Shown here: in pieces, positions 55,831-64,000 of the stretch
Layout of the letters: each line of letters begins with the position of its first letter
Position numbering within the stretch: position 1 is the first letter of the stretch
From: Flavobacterium sp. N502536
GTDB lineage: Bacteria > Bacteroidota > Bacteroidia > Flavobacteriales > Flavobacteriaceae
NCBI RefSeq assembly: GCF_025947345.1
Contig: NZ_CP110011.1
Coordinates: forward strand, 4,092,001 to 4,156,000
Direction of reading: 5' to 3'
Length of the DNA stretch: 64,000 bases
The notes under the pieces: generated by a model
Databases searched by the model: none
Told to the model about the DNA's origin: nothing
Seen by the model: only the letters and a program-made list of their open reading frames with translations
Program-made: the position numbers and the translations under genes

Positions 55831-56148
55831 AATTTTTTTTTAAGGTTAGGGTATTTTTTGATAGTTAGTTAGAAGTGTTAAAAATTAACTTCCCTGTCGA
55901 CGAATATAGGAATTATCTTTGTAATTAAAGCATTGTTTAGTGGGCTAAACAATGCTTTGGCTGCATCTTTTATAAGTTTCTTTAATTTTGAGAAGATTGG
56001 TTTTTCAAAGAGCTATGCAATGGATATTTTTCATGAAACTGAATTGCATGTTTATAACGCCCCTATGTCTGTCAAAATAGTTTTTAAGCTATTTCAGCCT
56101 AGAGGCAATTGGATACTTCGATCGAATATCATTACTAAGAAAAATTTT

Positions 56149-56477
56149 CAGCATAAAAAATCTGCCAAATCTGCGAGATCTGTGTGAAAAAAACGAAACA
56201 CATAGAAACATAGTTTTTCTATGTGCTGAGAAGGACAAATAAAAGGAACACATTCCTTCCGCATAGCTAAGAACTATTTCAGCATAAAAAATCTGCTAAA
56301 TCTGCAAGATCTGCGTGAAAAAAAAACACATAGAAACATAATTTTTCTATGTGCTGAGAAGGATAAATAAAAAGGAACACATTCCTTCCGCATAGCTAAG
56401 AACTATTTCAGCATAAAAAGTCTGCTAAATCTTCGTGAGAAAAAAAATAGTTTATTTGTGCTGAGAAGGCTAATACA
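56149..56477. repeat. About 130-bp direct repeats
   Basis: Units starting CAGCATAAAAAATCTGC begin at 56149, 56280 and 56409 (offsets 131 and 129 bp); the third is shortened. They include ACACATAGAAACATAG blocks. The short frame 55933-56187 crosses the first unit and is not supported as a gene. Confidence 0.75.
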
Positions 56478-56479
56478 CC

Positions 56480-56899
56480 CTATGACGGCTCCCAAAGCTC
56501 AATTTTATTGCCTTCGGTATCCATAATGTGTACAAACTTTCCATAATCGTAGGTGGCAATATCATCAAGTACAGTTACTCCGTTTTCTTTAAGCTGAGCG
56601 ACAAGAGCTTCGATATGCTGTACCCGATAATTAATCATAAACTCTTTTTTGGAAGGCAAAAAATAAGCATCATCTTTTTTAAATGGGCTCCATTGAAGTG
56701 ATTCTACAACGTCGGGCGCATCTATTTTACGCGATTCAAAAGTAGATCCCCAATCGTTGACTTCAATCCCTAAATTTTTGGCATACCATTCTCTGGTTTC
56801 CTTCGGATTGTCTGAAAAAAAGAATATACCTCCAACTCCGGTTACTTTCGGAGTTTGGTCAGCAGAGGAGTGGTCGGTTTGATTTTTTTGGTCTTCCAT
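56480..56899 (-). CDS. VOC-family (glyoxalase-like) protein
   Basis: 139 residues from ATG 56899; a longer frame from 56950 adds 17 residues. GVGGIFFFSDNPKETREWYAKNLGIEV is the family opening (first beta-alpha-beta unit), and EGNKIELWEP the close with the metal Glu. VOC proteins are dioxygenases, isomerases, or resistance binding proteins. Substrate unknown. Last gene of a leftward run of small proteins. Confidence 0.85.
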   Translation of the reverse strand: MEDQKNQTDHSSADQTPKVTGVGGIFFFSDNPKETREWYAKNLGIEVNDWGSTFESRKIDAPDVVESLQWSPFKKDDAYFLPSKKEFMINYRVQHIEALVAQLKENGVTVLDDIATYDYGKFVHIMDTEGNKIELWEPS

Positions 56900-57004
56900 A
56901 AGATTTGTTTTTAATACTAAGATAAAACTAATTTCTTTTGGTAAAGTCAAAATTTAGTCCCTTTCTCGAGCATCCCTTCTGTCAAAAAAAATGGAAAGCA
57001 GAGA

Positions 57005-57439
57005 TTAGTCAACGGATTTAATAAATCTGACACTATCATTCCTGATTGAATTCCAATCCCAAAGTTGTATTTGATCTAACAGAAAATCTTTTGTAAAAAA
57101 GGCATCCGCTTGTTCAAAACCAATCCAATCGTAGCCGTCGTGTTCCTCTGATATTTTAATTTGATTTGTAAGGAGCTCACTATAGTAAATAATCCCTGTA
57201 ATCTGACAATTGTCGGTAGGCCTATAATTCCAGGTGTCGATTACCTTAACGGGTCTGATCTCGAGATTTAATTCTTCTTTAATTTCTCTTTTCAATGTTT
57301 CCCCGGCTGTCTCTCCAAATTCCATTCTGCCACCAGGTAAATCCCATATTTTAATTCCCTCTACAAGGTTGTAAACAGCTAAAAAAGCATCGTTTTTTAT
57401 AATCAAAGTCTTCACTGAAAAGAACATTTCTTTCTTCAT
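57005..57439 (-). CDS. NUDIX hydrolase
   Basis: 144 residues. The Nudix box GGRMEFGETAGETLKREI, ending KEEL, lies at residues 36-58 (pattern GX5EX7REUXEEXGU). It hydrolyses a nucleoside diphosphate linked to another moiety. Substrate unknown. It lies between the VOC and YdeI-like genes on the minus strand. Confidence 0.9.
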   Translation of the reverse strand: MKKEMFFSVKTLIIKNDAFLAVYNLVEGIKIWDLPGGRMEFGETAGETLKREIKEELNLEIRPVKVIDTWNYRPTDNCQITGIIYYSELLTNQIKISEEHDGYDWIGFEQADAFFTKDFLLDQIQLWDWNSIRNDSVRFIKSVD

Positions 57440-57484
57440 ATCAATTTATTTTCGACAACATCAGTAGTTGTTTTCCCAAAGAGA

Positions 57485-58063
57485 TCAGTCTTTTAGTCCC
57501 TTTCCTTCAAGAATCTGATCGATGACTTTTTCAACTCTTGACGCTCTTGTTGTGGAGTTTTTAGGAGCTGAAAAATACAGTAAATAAGCACGTTGACGAC
57601 CCGGACTTAAAGCTTTAAAAGCAGTTTCTAAAGCCTTGTTTTCGTCTAACTTCTCTTGAAATTCTTCGGCCATCTTAAACTCGTCAGTTTTCTTTAGTTT
57701 AACTTTTAAACCTGCTCTTTCTACTTCAATAGCCTGATAAATATAGGTTTTTAAGATTGATCTTTGAGTAATAATCTCTTCAAGACTTGTAAAGCGAATT
57801 TGTCGCGCGGCCTGCACATTTTCACTTTGATGTACTAGAATCTGATCGGTATCTTTTAGTAAAGCTCCCTTAAAAAACAGAAACGCGCAATACTCCTTAA
57901 AAGAATGGATTAAAACGATATTGCTGTTATGAAGGGTATAGCAGGCAGTACCCCATTTTAACTCTTCGGTCAACTGGCAATCCAAAGCGATTTTTCGCAA
58001 TTCTTGCAGCTCTGCCTGCCATTTCTCGGCATTCTCAAAATAAAAATCAACTTTTGGATTCAT
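57485..58063 (-). CDS. YdeI/OmpD-associated family protein
   Basis: 192 residues from ATG 58063 (a GTG at 58069 would add two residues). The N-terminal half (DFYFENAEKWQAEL, ELKWGTACYT, FFKGALLKD) is the DUF1801/YdhG-like fold, and the C-terminal part ends SPGRQRAYLLYFS with R-rich SAPKNSTTRASRVEKV, the OmdA-type tail. Function is unknown; some members affect antibiotic resistance. It lies 29 nt after the DUF4256 gene. Confidence 0.8.
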   Translation of the reverse strand: MNPKVDFYFENAEKWQAELQELRKIALDCQLTEELKWGTACYTLHNSNIVLIHSFKEYCAFLFFKGALLKDTDQILVHQSENVQAARQIRFTSLEEIITQRSILKTYIYQAIEVERAGLKVKLKKTDEFKMAEEFQEKLDENKALETAFKALSPGRQRAYLLYFSAPKNSTTRASRVEKVIDQILEGKGLKD

Positions 58064-58092
58064 AAGCACAGTTGTTAAAATTCATTAAACGT

Positions 58093-58641
58093 TCAAAGCC
58101 CTCTAAAACCTCTTGCAGCATAATAAGACTCTGCACCATTGTGATACACAAATACGGTATTGTAACGAAAATCAGAGAATAGCGCGCCTCCCAGTTTGCG
58201 AATTTCAGCAGGTGTCGCGATCCAGCTTGAGGTTTTAGCATCAAACTTACCGAGTTTTTGAAGCTGTTTGTATTGTGCTTCATTCAAAAGTTCAATTCCC
58301 ATCTCTTCGGCCATGTTTATAGCGCTTCCGGCTGGTTTGTGTTCTTTTCTTTTTTCTAAGGCTTCATGGTCAAAACACAAACTTCTGCGGCCTTTAGGGC
58401 TTTCGGCTGAACAATCGAAGAAAATATACTCGTTTGTTTTTGAATCAAACCCCACAACATCCGGTTCTCCTTCTGTTCTTTCCATCTCATCGAGGGACCA
58501 GAGTTTCCCCGGATTTGCTTCCAGTTTTTTCTGAACGTCGTCCCAATCCAGGCCTTCGTGTCGGTTCATGTTGTTCTCAAAACGAATTCTTAATACTTTC
58601 AATAATTCCTCGCTTTGTTCTGCTGAGAGTTTGTTTTTCAT
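58093..58641 (-). CDS. DUF4256 protein
   Basis: 182 residues. It begins LSAEQSEELLKVLRIRFENNMNRH and contains EGEPDVVGFD, FFDCSAESPKGRRS and a C-terminal VFVYHNGAESYYAARGFRG, all features I associate with the DUF4256 family. No function is known. Cytosolic. It lies 69 nt after the DoxX-like gene. Confidence 0.82.
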   Translation of the reverse strand: MKNKLSAEQSEELLKVLRIRFENNMNRHEGLDWDDVQKKLEANPGKLWSLDEMERTEGEPDVVGFDSKTNEYIFFDCSAESPKGRRSLCFDHEALEKRKEHKPAGSAINMAEEMGIELLNEAQYKQLQKLGKFDAKTSSWIATPAEIRKLGGALFSDFRYNTVFVYHNGAESYYAARGFRGL

Positions 58642-58710
58642 TTCTTTATATTTTAGGGGATAAATATTTTAATAAATGTTTTTGTTTCGTGCTTACCAAG
58701 TCTTAAAAAA

Positions 58711-59094
58711 TTACGCACTCACTAAAGCCGTTTTTCTTTCTGTAGGTCTGTAGTACCAGGAAACAATCGTAAGAACGATAAGCAATACCGGGCCGAATAA
58801 TTCTTTTGGATGATCTCCAACAGCAAAATGAGAAAAAACAGCTCCGCTCATGGCAAAAAAGAACCCGGCATAAGCCCATTCTTTTAGTAAAGGAAATTTA
58901 GGTATCAAAATAGCGATAGTACCCAATATTTTCCAAACTCCAAGTAGTGTTAAAAAATACAGCGGATAACCCAAACGTTCTATCATACTGGCTTCTTCTT
59001 TTATTTGTAACAATTGTACAACTCCTGTTGATACCATTCCTAATGCCAACCATACTGTGGCAACCCAATAAATAATTTTGTCTCTTTTTTTCAT
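58711..59094 (-). CDS. DoxX-family membrane protein
   Basis: 127 residues with four TM segments; VVQLLQIKEEASMIERLGYPLYFLTLLGVWKILG and the later FFFAMSGAVFSHF match the DoxX fold. Role unknown, often near redox or quinone genes. It sits in the leftward run after the SRPBCC gene. Confidence 0.85.
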   Translation of the reverse strand: MKKRDKIIYWVATVWLALGMVSTGVVQLLQIKEEASMIERLGYPLYFLTLLGVWKILGTIAILIPKFPLLKEWAYAGFFFAMSGAVFSHFAVGDHPKELFGPVLLIVLTIVSWYYRPTERKTALVSA

Positions 59095-59138
59095 GATTTT
59101 TAGTTTAAGTTAGTTTAGTCTATTGATGTAATTATTTT

Positions 59139-59274
59139 AAACACATAGAAACATAGATTTAATATTCTTAAAAAGGCGTTTCACTTATTCAAAGCACACA
59201 AAGATTGCTATGTGTTAGAAACTTGTATCTTTTTATGTTCTTTAAATACACAAAACCTATGTTTCTATGTGTTA
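59139..59274. repeat. Inverted ACACATAGAAACATAG pair
   Basis: Arms at 59140-59156 and 59258-59274 of AACACATAGAAACATAG and its complement; the same motif occurs inside the 56149 repeats. Confidence 0.6.
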
Positions 59275-59286
59275 AATGGTTTTTTA

Positions 59287-59772
59287 TTAATTACTTGCAT
59301 CCAATGGTTTTAGTTTATTAGCAGTTTCCTGTAATCTGTTGTGCGCCATATTGATTCCTTGGGCAAAAGGCAGTTTTAACATCTGATCTCTGAGTGCAGC
59401 AGATTTATAAATGATATGCATTCTTAAGAGGCTGGTTTCAGCGGTTACGGCTTCAAATTCAAGAAACTCAAGCTGCGGCGGAAAAGGGGAGCCCTCCATT
59501 TCAAAGGTTCGTGTGATTTTCTGCTCGGGAAAAAATTCGTGAATCACTCCGTTGGCTTTAAAAACAACATTTCCTTTGTTATCTGAAGTTTCAAACTGCC
59601 AGCTGCCGTACTTTTTATTCTCAAGCTTCAGTACTTTAGTTCCCATCCATTGTTCGACAATCTCGGGTTCGACATAAGCCATAAACAATAATTTCAGCGG
59701 AAGATCAAATTCCCTTGTAATCACCAGGTCCTGTTGGCCGTCCTCGGCACTAATTTTTGTTTTTCGTTCCAT
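59287..59772 (-). CDS. SRPBCC (AHSA1-like) protein
   Basis: 161 residues. REFDLPLKLLFMAYVEPEIVEQWMG is the typical AHSA1 start, and the helix-grip fold follows, closing with a long helix (AHNRLQETANKLKPL). Such proteins bind hydrophobic ligands. It starts 8 nt after the ArsR gene, so it is its operon partner, a common pairing. Confidence 0.88.
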   Translation of the reverse strand: MERKTKISAEDGQQDLVITREFDLPLKLLFMAYVEPEIVEQWMGTKVLKLENKKYGSWQFETSDNKGNVVFKANGVIHEFFPEQKITRTFEMEGSPFPPQLEFLEFEAVTAETSLLRMHIIYKSAALRDQMLKLPFAQGINMAHNRLQETANKLKPLDASN

Positions 59773-59780
59773 AAATAAGG

Positions 59781-60104
59781 TTATTCTTTTGGTTTATAGT
59801 TTTTCATGATGGTTTCCAGTTTGTTAAAACGATCGTCCCACATCTGGCGGAAAGGTTCTATAAAATCTGCTACTTCTTTCATTTTTTTAGCATTAGTGAG
59901 GTAATGGATTTCTCTTCCGTTTTGTGTTTGCTCTAATAATTCACATTCGGTTAGTATTTGAATGTGTTTTGATATCGTTTGCCGTGAAGAATCAAAATTT
60001 GCAGCAATAACACCCGGTGTCATTGACTGAATCGCCACTAAGCTTAAGATTGCCCTGCGGGTAGGGTCGGCAATTGCCTGAAATACATCTCTTCGAATTT
60101 CCAT
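59781..60104 (-). CDS. ArsR-family transcriptional regulator
   Basis: 107 residues from ATG 60104; an earlier Met at 60152 would place the operators inside the gene. A winged HTH covers the first 80 residues ([20 protein letters not shown], ... [20 protein letters not shown]). No metal-binding Cys pair is seen, so the signal is unknown. Two GCAGT-N6-ACTGC palindromes lie just upstream of the start, so it is probably self-repressing. Confidence 0.9.
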   Translation of the reverse strand: MEIRRDVFQAIADPTRRAILSLVAIQSMTPGVIAANFDSSRQTISKHIQILTECELLEQTQNGREIHYLTNAKKMKEVADFIEPFRQMWDDRFNKLETIMKNYKPKE

Positions 60105-60106
60105 TG

Positions 60107-60148
60107 TGCAGTTATTTGACTGCGAATATAATGCAGTTATTTGACTGC
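60107..60148. promoter_or_regulatory. Two palindromic operators upstream of ArsR gene
   Basis: GCAGT-N6-ACTGC at 60107-60123 and 60132-60148, 25 bp apart, overlapping the -7-like TATATTCG region on the minus strand. They fit dimer binding by the adjacent ArsR protein. Confidence 0.65.
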
Positions 60149-60261
60149 ACAAAATTTTTAGAGATATTTTTTTTAACTATTTTTTTTGCAATCAGAAGAT
60201 TATCAGTGATTTCAGGGTTTCCGAACGGAAAGTCTGTAAGGAAGAAATGGTGTCGATGGCG

Positions 60262-60633
60262 CTAACGACTTGCAATTTTTAGTTCGGTTCTGGCCAGAAA
60301 AAGTATAATTGCAATTTCTGCCAGAAAATAAAATACCGCTAAGGAGGTGATATGGGTATAAAGATATAGCAACAGACCTGCCGTGAAACCACAATATAAC
60401 AGGTTGGCAAAGGCAATAATTTTAAGACAGCCGCGCCAGTTTTCTTTTGCAAGCCAATAACTCGCAAACGAAGAAGCCATAAGCAGGCAGGCTAAGGCAG
60501 CAAGAAGATAGAGTGTTTTTTGGGGAACCCCAAAGTAGATTTCCAATTCAACCAATACGACGCCCAACAAAAGGGTAGAGAATAAGGCTCCTAAACCGTC
60601 GATTAGAAATATTTTTTTCGAATTTAAAGACAT
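60262..60633 (-). CDS. Small membrane protein
   Basis: 123 residues with four predicted TM segments (about 10-30, 38-58, 66-88, 90-112). No motif is recognised. It is not obviously part of an operon. Confidence 0.65.
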   Translation of the reverse strand: MSLNSKKIFLIDGLGALFSTLLLGVVLVELEIYFGVPQKTLYLLAALACLLMASSFASYWLAKENWRGCLKIIAFANLLYCGFTAGLLLYLYTHITSLAVFYFLAEIAIILFLARTELKIASR

Positions 60634-60712
60634 AGGTTCAATTAAGGTTTAATGATTTGGGTGCATTAAAGTTAGCCTTAAAATGCTAATTCACAAAAGC
60701 TAAGCAAAATAA

Positions 60713-60745
60713 AAACCACTCTTTGCGGTTAAAAAAGAGTGGTTT
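60713..60745. terminator. Terminator, AAACCACTCTTT family
   Basis: AAACCACTCTTT / AAAGAGTGGTTT stem with a 9-nt loop, between two leftward genes. Confidence 0.65.
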
Positions 60746-60767
60746 GATTGTTTTAAAGTATAAAACA

Positions 60768-61136
60768 TTATATTTTTTTGAGGGTAATTTTCATTTCTTT
60801 ACTGTCCAGAGTCAGTTGATCTTCTGTAATAGTACTTTCGCAAGGATAAGGAGTGCCGGTTTCATCTTTAATTACTAAATTTTTTCCACCTTTTGTCAGC
60901 GCATAAGTACCATCGTTGATTTCTTGAGTCAGAAATCCGGTCACGTGCCCATCCTCCGTAAAAGTTAGTGTGCCCTGAGTTAGAATTACATTTTTCAGAG
61001 AATCTGAAAGCGGCTCTTTAGGCTCTACAGCAGTAATTTTCCAGGAGTTCACTAATCTATTTCGACCTTTGTGACAAGAAACCATTAGCACTGTCAGTAA
61101 TGCAATTCCGAAGATAAGTAATTTAGATTTTTTCAT
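60768..61136 (-). CDS. Lipocalin-like predicted lipoprotein
   Basis: 122 residues from ATG 61136; a longer frame adds 23 residues before it. Signal peptide with lipobox VSC (residue about 21). GTLTFTEDGHVTG, DGTYALTKGGKNLVI and the final LDSKEMKITL form the beta-strand pattern of small lipocalin-like domains. Function unknown. Confidence 0.72.
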   Translation of the reverse strand: MKKSKLLIFGIALLTVLMVSCHKGRNRLVNSWKITAVEPKEPLSDSLKNVILTQGTLTFTEDGHVTGFLTQEINDGTYALTKGGKNLVIKDETGTPYPCESTITEDQLTLDSKEMKITLKKI

Positions 61137-61323
61137 GATTTTGTGATTAGATGTTAAACTACAGAAAATTACAAAATTTATTTTAATTAAAAATCTAAAA
61201 ATCAAATATTTATAAAAAATGAGATGTCAAACACCCGACTGTACGCTAAAAGCTTTTAAACAGTACGATTGTAGGAAAGTGTCAGTGTATGAATGGCTTA
61301 TGATTTTGACGAGTTTTTGGTAA

Positions 61324-62256
61324 CTAGTTTAGTGTCAAAGCTCCCAGAATTTCTTCATACATAAATGGGCCGCCAGGGTATTTGGCAGTATAATCCAGAT
61401 TCATCCAAACCTGACCACGCTCGTCCATATGGTAATGAATTTTTTTACCGTAACTCTCTTTAACAAAAAGTACGTTTTTAATCAGGTAGTTGACTTTTTC
61501 TAAGTCGATGGCTGAACCAATAAGGATTTCAGGGTAAATGTGTCCTTTGGTATGAATTAATCTCGGAGTTCCGCCAATAGACCGAATGGCTGCTGCCATC
61601 AAAATGGAATGATCGTCGCAATCGCCCGAGAAATATTCTAAAGATTCACTGGCTGTTGCAATGTAATCGCCTTCTTTAGGATCGTTGACATAGTTCCAAC
61701 GACTGTTGATTTCCTTAAACACAGCAAAACACTGAATGATAGTTCTGTAGTCGGAATATCCTTTTAAACCTTTGAAATGTTTGGTAGTAGCCATTATAGC
61801 AAAGTTTCGAACCTTTGGATTCTGATACTCTATCGCATTGATGATTTTTGACTTATTGGGAAAAGGCAACAGCTTAGCCACGATAATATCCTGCGGAAAC
61901 GGATTATCAGACATGGTATAAACCATTGAATTGTAATCTTCGGAGATTTCACTAAAACCATAATTTCCAATAACACTTCCGTAGAACAAAACCAATAAAT
62001 ACACCGCGATACAAAGGATGATGATCGTTCTGAGTAACATTAAAAGAAAGAAAACAGCAGCAAAAACAAATAAAAAGATAAAAACACGATCCAGATTGAA
62101 TTTCCATTCTAAATCGATCAGGTTTTGATGTAATATGATAAAGATCGGAATCGTTATTAAAAGACTCAACAGCATAATAATAATCCTATCCCAAGGTGAT
62201 TTCACCTGTAATTTGGATTTTAATTGCGGAAAGTCAATTTTAGGAAAATTTATCAT
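61324..62256 (-). CDS. Membrane protein with transglutaminase-like domain
   Basis: 310 residues from ATG 62256. Three N-terminal TM segments (about 25-45, 60-85, 90-110) precede a domain with SGDCDDHSILMAAAIRS and the later TKGHIYPEIL, the Cys and His of transglutaminase-like cores. Such proteins are peptidases or structural in Bacteroidota. It follows the substrate-binding protein gene by 18 nt. Confidence 0.8.
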   Translation of the reverse strand: MINFPKIDFPQLKSKLQVKSPWDRIIIMLLSLLITIPIFIILHQNLIDLEWKFNLDRVFIFLFVFAAVFFLLMLLRTIIILCIAVYLLVLFYGSVIGNYGFSEISEDYNSMVYTMSDNPFPQDIIVAKLLPFPNKSKIINAIEYQNPKVRNFAIMATTKHFKGLKGYSDYRTIIQCFAVFKEINSRWNYVNDPKEGDYIATASESLEYFSGDCDDHSILMAAAIRSIGGTPRLIHTKGHIYPEILIGSAIDLEKVNYLIKNVLFVKESYGKKIHYHMDERGQVWMNLDYTAKYPGGPFMYEEILGALTLN

Positions 62257-62274
62257 AAGAATCAAAAGCAGTTT

Positions 62275-63126
62275 TTACAGCGCTTTTACGGTTTCAACAA
62301 AAGTACTTTTTTTATCAATAATTCCGAGATCAAATAACTGATTTTGAATTTTATCAAAAGCTTTCTCTGTTAGTTGCTTCTGAGACCATTGTGTTAGTTT
62401 TAACCATTCCTGAATGTCTTCGGGTTTTTGATTGAAAAGTTCCGACAAGGTTTTGTCAATATTTGGAATCTCAGCAAAATCCTGAGTTGTTCTATTGATG
62501 ATCTCCAGTATTTTTTCGACAATTTTCGGATTCTTTTTCAAAAATTCGTCTCTAACCGTTATGACAAAAGAAGGCCATGGAGTAGGGCAGTCACCAACTC
62601 TTCTGAAGATACCCTTATCAACCAGTGGTTTGGTCATAAAACGTTCCCACATAAAATAATCGGCAGTTTCGTTGGTCAAAGCTTCAACGGCACCATCAAT
62701 GGTATTGATAATTTCAAACTCTAAATCATTGGTTTTCCAGCCTTGTTCGTGTGCGTTTACATACGCCATCAGCTGCGACCCCGAACCTAGTCTCGAAATG
62801 GCTGCTTTTTTCCCTTTAAGGTCCTTCACCGTTTCAAAGTTTGACTTTGCAGCGACGTGAATTCCCCAAATCAAAGGAGATTGTACGTATATCTGAACTA
62901 TTTTGCTGGGGTTTCCTGCGATAATGTCTTTTATGATTCCTTCGGTTAAAATAACAGCAATGTCAGCTTCATCATTTCGCAGCATCTGACACATTTTGCC
63001 GGTGCCTTCCGGAATATCTTTCCATTGCAAATCTATGTTTTCGGCTTCAAATTCACCACTTTCAATGCAAAGTTGCCATGGTAAATTGAAGTGTTCAGGA
63101 ACACCTACAATTTTTACAGTTTTCAT
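62275..63126 (-). CDS. ABC-type substrate-binding protein, no signal peptide
   Basis: 283 residues. The periplasmic-binding fold type 2 is indicated by GVPEHFNLPWQLCIESGEF, ADIAVILTEG, RLGSGSQLMAYVNAH, and TADYFMWERF. It resembles NMT1/THI5-type (SsuA-like) proteins. The N-terminus MKTVKIVG lacks a signal peptide, and no permease gene is adjacent, so it may be cytosolic or a sensor. Ligand unknown. Confidence 0.8.
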   Translation of the reverse strand: MKTVKIVGVPEHFNLPWQLCIESGEFEAENIDLQWKDIPEGTGKMCQMLRNDEADIAVILTEGIIKDIIAGNPSKIVQIYVQSPLIWGIHVAAKSNFETVKDLKGKKAAISRLGSGSQLMAYVNAHEQGWKTNDLEFEIINTIDGAVEALTNETADYFMWERFMTKPLVDKGIFRRVGDCPTPWPSFVITVRDEFLKKNPKIVEKILEIINRTTQDFAEIPNIDKTLSELFNQKPEDIQEWLKLTQWSQKQLTEKAFDKIQNQLFDLGIIDKKSTFVETVKAL

Positions 63127-63176
63127 TCTGATATAAGTTTAAGTTGGTTAAGCGTATTCTAAGTTTATTCGGGGAA

Positions 63177-63650
63177 TTAATTTTTTAACAAATCTGTTCT
63201 GTGTTTATCAGAGAGACAAGGCTCGGCAAATTCAATTATAGCATTCGATTCATACTCCGATAATACATTTTTCACAAGCGAATAATCGGTGTTTTTTGCG
63301 ATTTCAACAGCCAGAAAGGTGTCGTTTAGTCCTTCTGACAGACAGTTTATCGCTTTTAATTTTTCACGTATAATTTCCTTGTCAAATCCTTTTTCTAAAA
63401 TCAGAACCTGAACGATCGAGTTTCCTGAATGCTCTATGGTTTCTTTGTGAATAAAACACTTTTCATTTTCATCATATTCTGCCCGAAAAGTGTCATCCGT
63501 TGCAATTAAAGGCCCAAAAAAGGGAATATTATCCAGTTTGAAATACCCTTTTTCTAAATCTATAATTTCAGCCCACATGGTTTCTGAAACTATTTCTTCG
63601 AGATAAGTGCTGTAGTATTTAAACAGGATTTTTTTATGCGTTTCTGCCAT
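63177..63650 (-). CDS. DUF4265-like protein
   Basis: 157 residues. A TMWAEIIDLEKGYFKLDNIPFFGPLIA core matches DUF4265-like proteins (DNA-damage or polymorphic toxin neighbourhoods elsewhere). It has no signal. Function unknown. It lies 51 nt upstream of the substrate-binding gene on the same strand. Confidence 0.7.
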   Translation of the reverse strand: MAETHKKILFKYYSTYLEEIVSETMWAEIIDLEKGYFKLDNIPFFGPLIATDDTFRAEYDENEKCFIHKETIEHSGNSIVQVLILEKGFDKEIIREKLKAINCLSEGLNDTFLAVEIAKNTDYSLVKNVLSEYESNAIIEFAEPCLSDKHRTDLLKN

Positions 63651-63680
63651 GGTTTAATTTTGTAATTGTGTTGTATCAAG

Positions 63681-64000
63681 CTAGTTAATTTCGCTGATTA
63701 CTGCTTTTAAGGGCGATAATACAATGCGATAACCATCAGGATCTAAGAACATTTTTCCATTCTCATTCCAAAAAGGATTGGTTGCAGTTAAGATTGAGAT
63801 GTTGTTGCGTTCTACTCTGTCTACCAGCTCGTTGTAATCTATGATTGTTTTTGGATAAAGCACAATAACATCATCCTCGTCAAACGTATGATTTGCTTTT
63901 GTTTTAGATTGTGTAAATTCAAAATGCCAGTCCAATCCGAGCATTCCAAGAAAAACACCATCGTAATTCTTATGATTCTGAAAGCTGCCCAAAACTTCAA
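63681..64000 (-). CDS. VOC-family protein, 5' end outside window
   Basis: The frame is open to the right edge: codons before the first candidate start read EVLGSFQ without a stop, so the true start is outside. GSFQNHKNYDGVFLGM, DLYFE-like strand segments and the C-terminal FLDPDGYRIVLSPL with the family's metal Glu region indicate a VOC-type fold. Function unknown. Confidence 0.72.
   Translation of the reverse strand, partial: EVLGSFQNHKNYDGVFLGMLGLDWHFEFTQSKTKANHTFDEDDVIVLYPKTIIDYNELVDRVERNNISILTATNPFWNENGKMFLDPDGYRIVLSPLKAVISEIN

Noticed and set aside
55933..56187. 84-codon frame before the direct repeats
   Set aside because: It runs into the repeat unit and shows no recognisable protein features.

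Overview
The window comes from a Bacteroidota genome, almost certainly Flavobacterium or a close relative. Signs are the low GC content, A-rich leaders without clear Shine-Dalgarno sites, promoters of the TTG-N19-TAnnTTTG type (clearest in front of two tRNA-Val genes), a menaquinone-type menC, a short SpeA beside a deoxyhypusine-synthase-like gene, TonB-linked outer-membrane genes and many small surface lipoproteins. Both window ends cut through genes. No phage, IS transposase, CRISPR array or rRNA operon was seen.

Layout. 0-14.4 kb is housekeeping and envelope: a TPR protein cut by the left edge, menC, an HhH/OmpA membrane pair, CYTH, a redox neighbourhood (YpdA-like, selO, msrA), a class V aminotransferase with a duplicated 3' end, an APC permease, and a four-gene operon (spermidine-synthase-like, M23 peptidase, two exported proteins). 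14.4-32.5 kb holds an acyltransferase, an XRE regulator divergent from an M14 carboxypeptidase with a dense operator array between them, an Lrp regulator, ppc, DinB, recQ, the polyamine cluster speA / DHS-like / acidic protein, aroB, proline dehydrogenase, a porin-like protein and an ABC exporter. 32.7-36.4 kb has two identical tRNA-Val genes with copied promoters flanking a broken deoD, a Crp/Fnr regulator, a DinB protein and a methyltransferase, followed by tRNA-Tyr.

36.6-51 kb is the most interesting part. It contains a TonB-dependent receptor with a partner lipoprotein, a PQQ-like propeller protein and a signal peptidase I. It then has a cobalamin riboswitch followed by four surface lipoproteins: three tandem paralogues with a PKD-like N-terminus and a Ca-loop-like motif, then a DUF4465-like protein. 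No BtuB receptor lies beside them. I read this as a B12-regulated surface capture module. Four genes between 33.4 and 49.2 kb (deoD, the partner lipoprotein, lepB, the third paralogue) each carry a one-base deletion at a run of G, which points to a systematic sequencing error or a G-tract mutational process.

51-64 kb has an FAD monooxygenase with an N-terminal DnaJ-like zinc motif, a secreted HExxH protein, a class C beta-lactamase-fold hydrolase, then a leftward series of small soluble proteins (VOC, NUDIX, YdeI-like, DUF4256, DoxX, SRPBCC, ArsR with two palindromic operators), a transglutaminase-like membrane protein, an orphan substrate-binding protein without signal peptide, and a VOC protein cut by the right edge. 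Several intergenic repeat families recur through the window.
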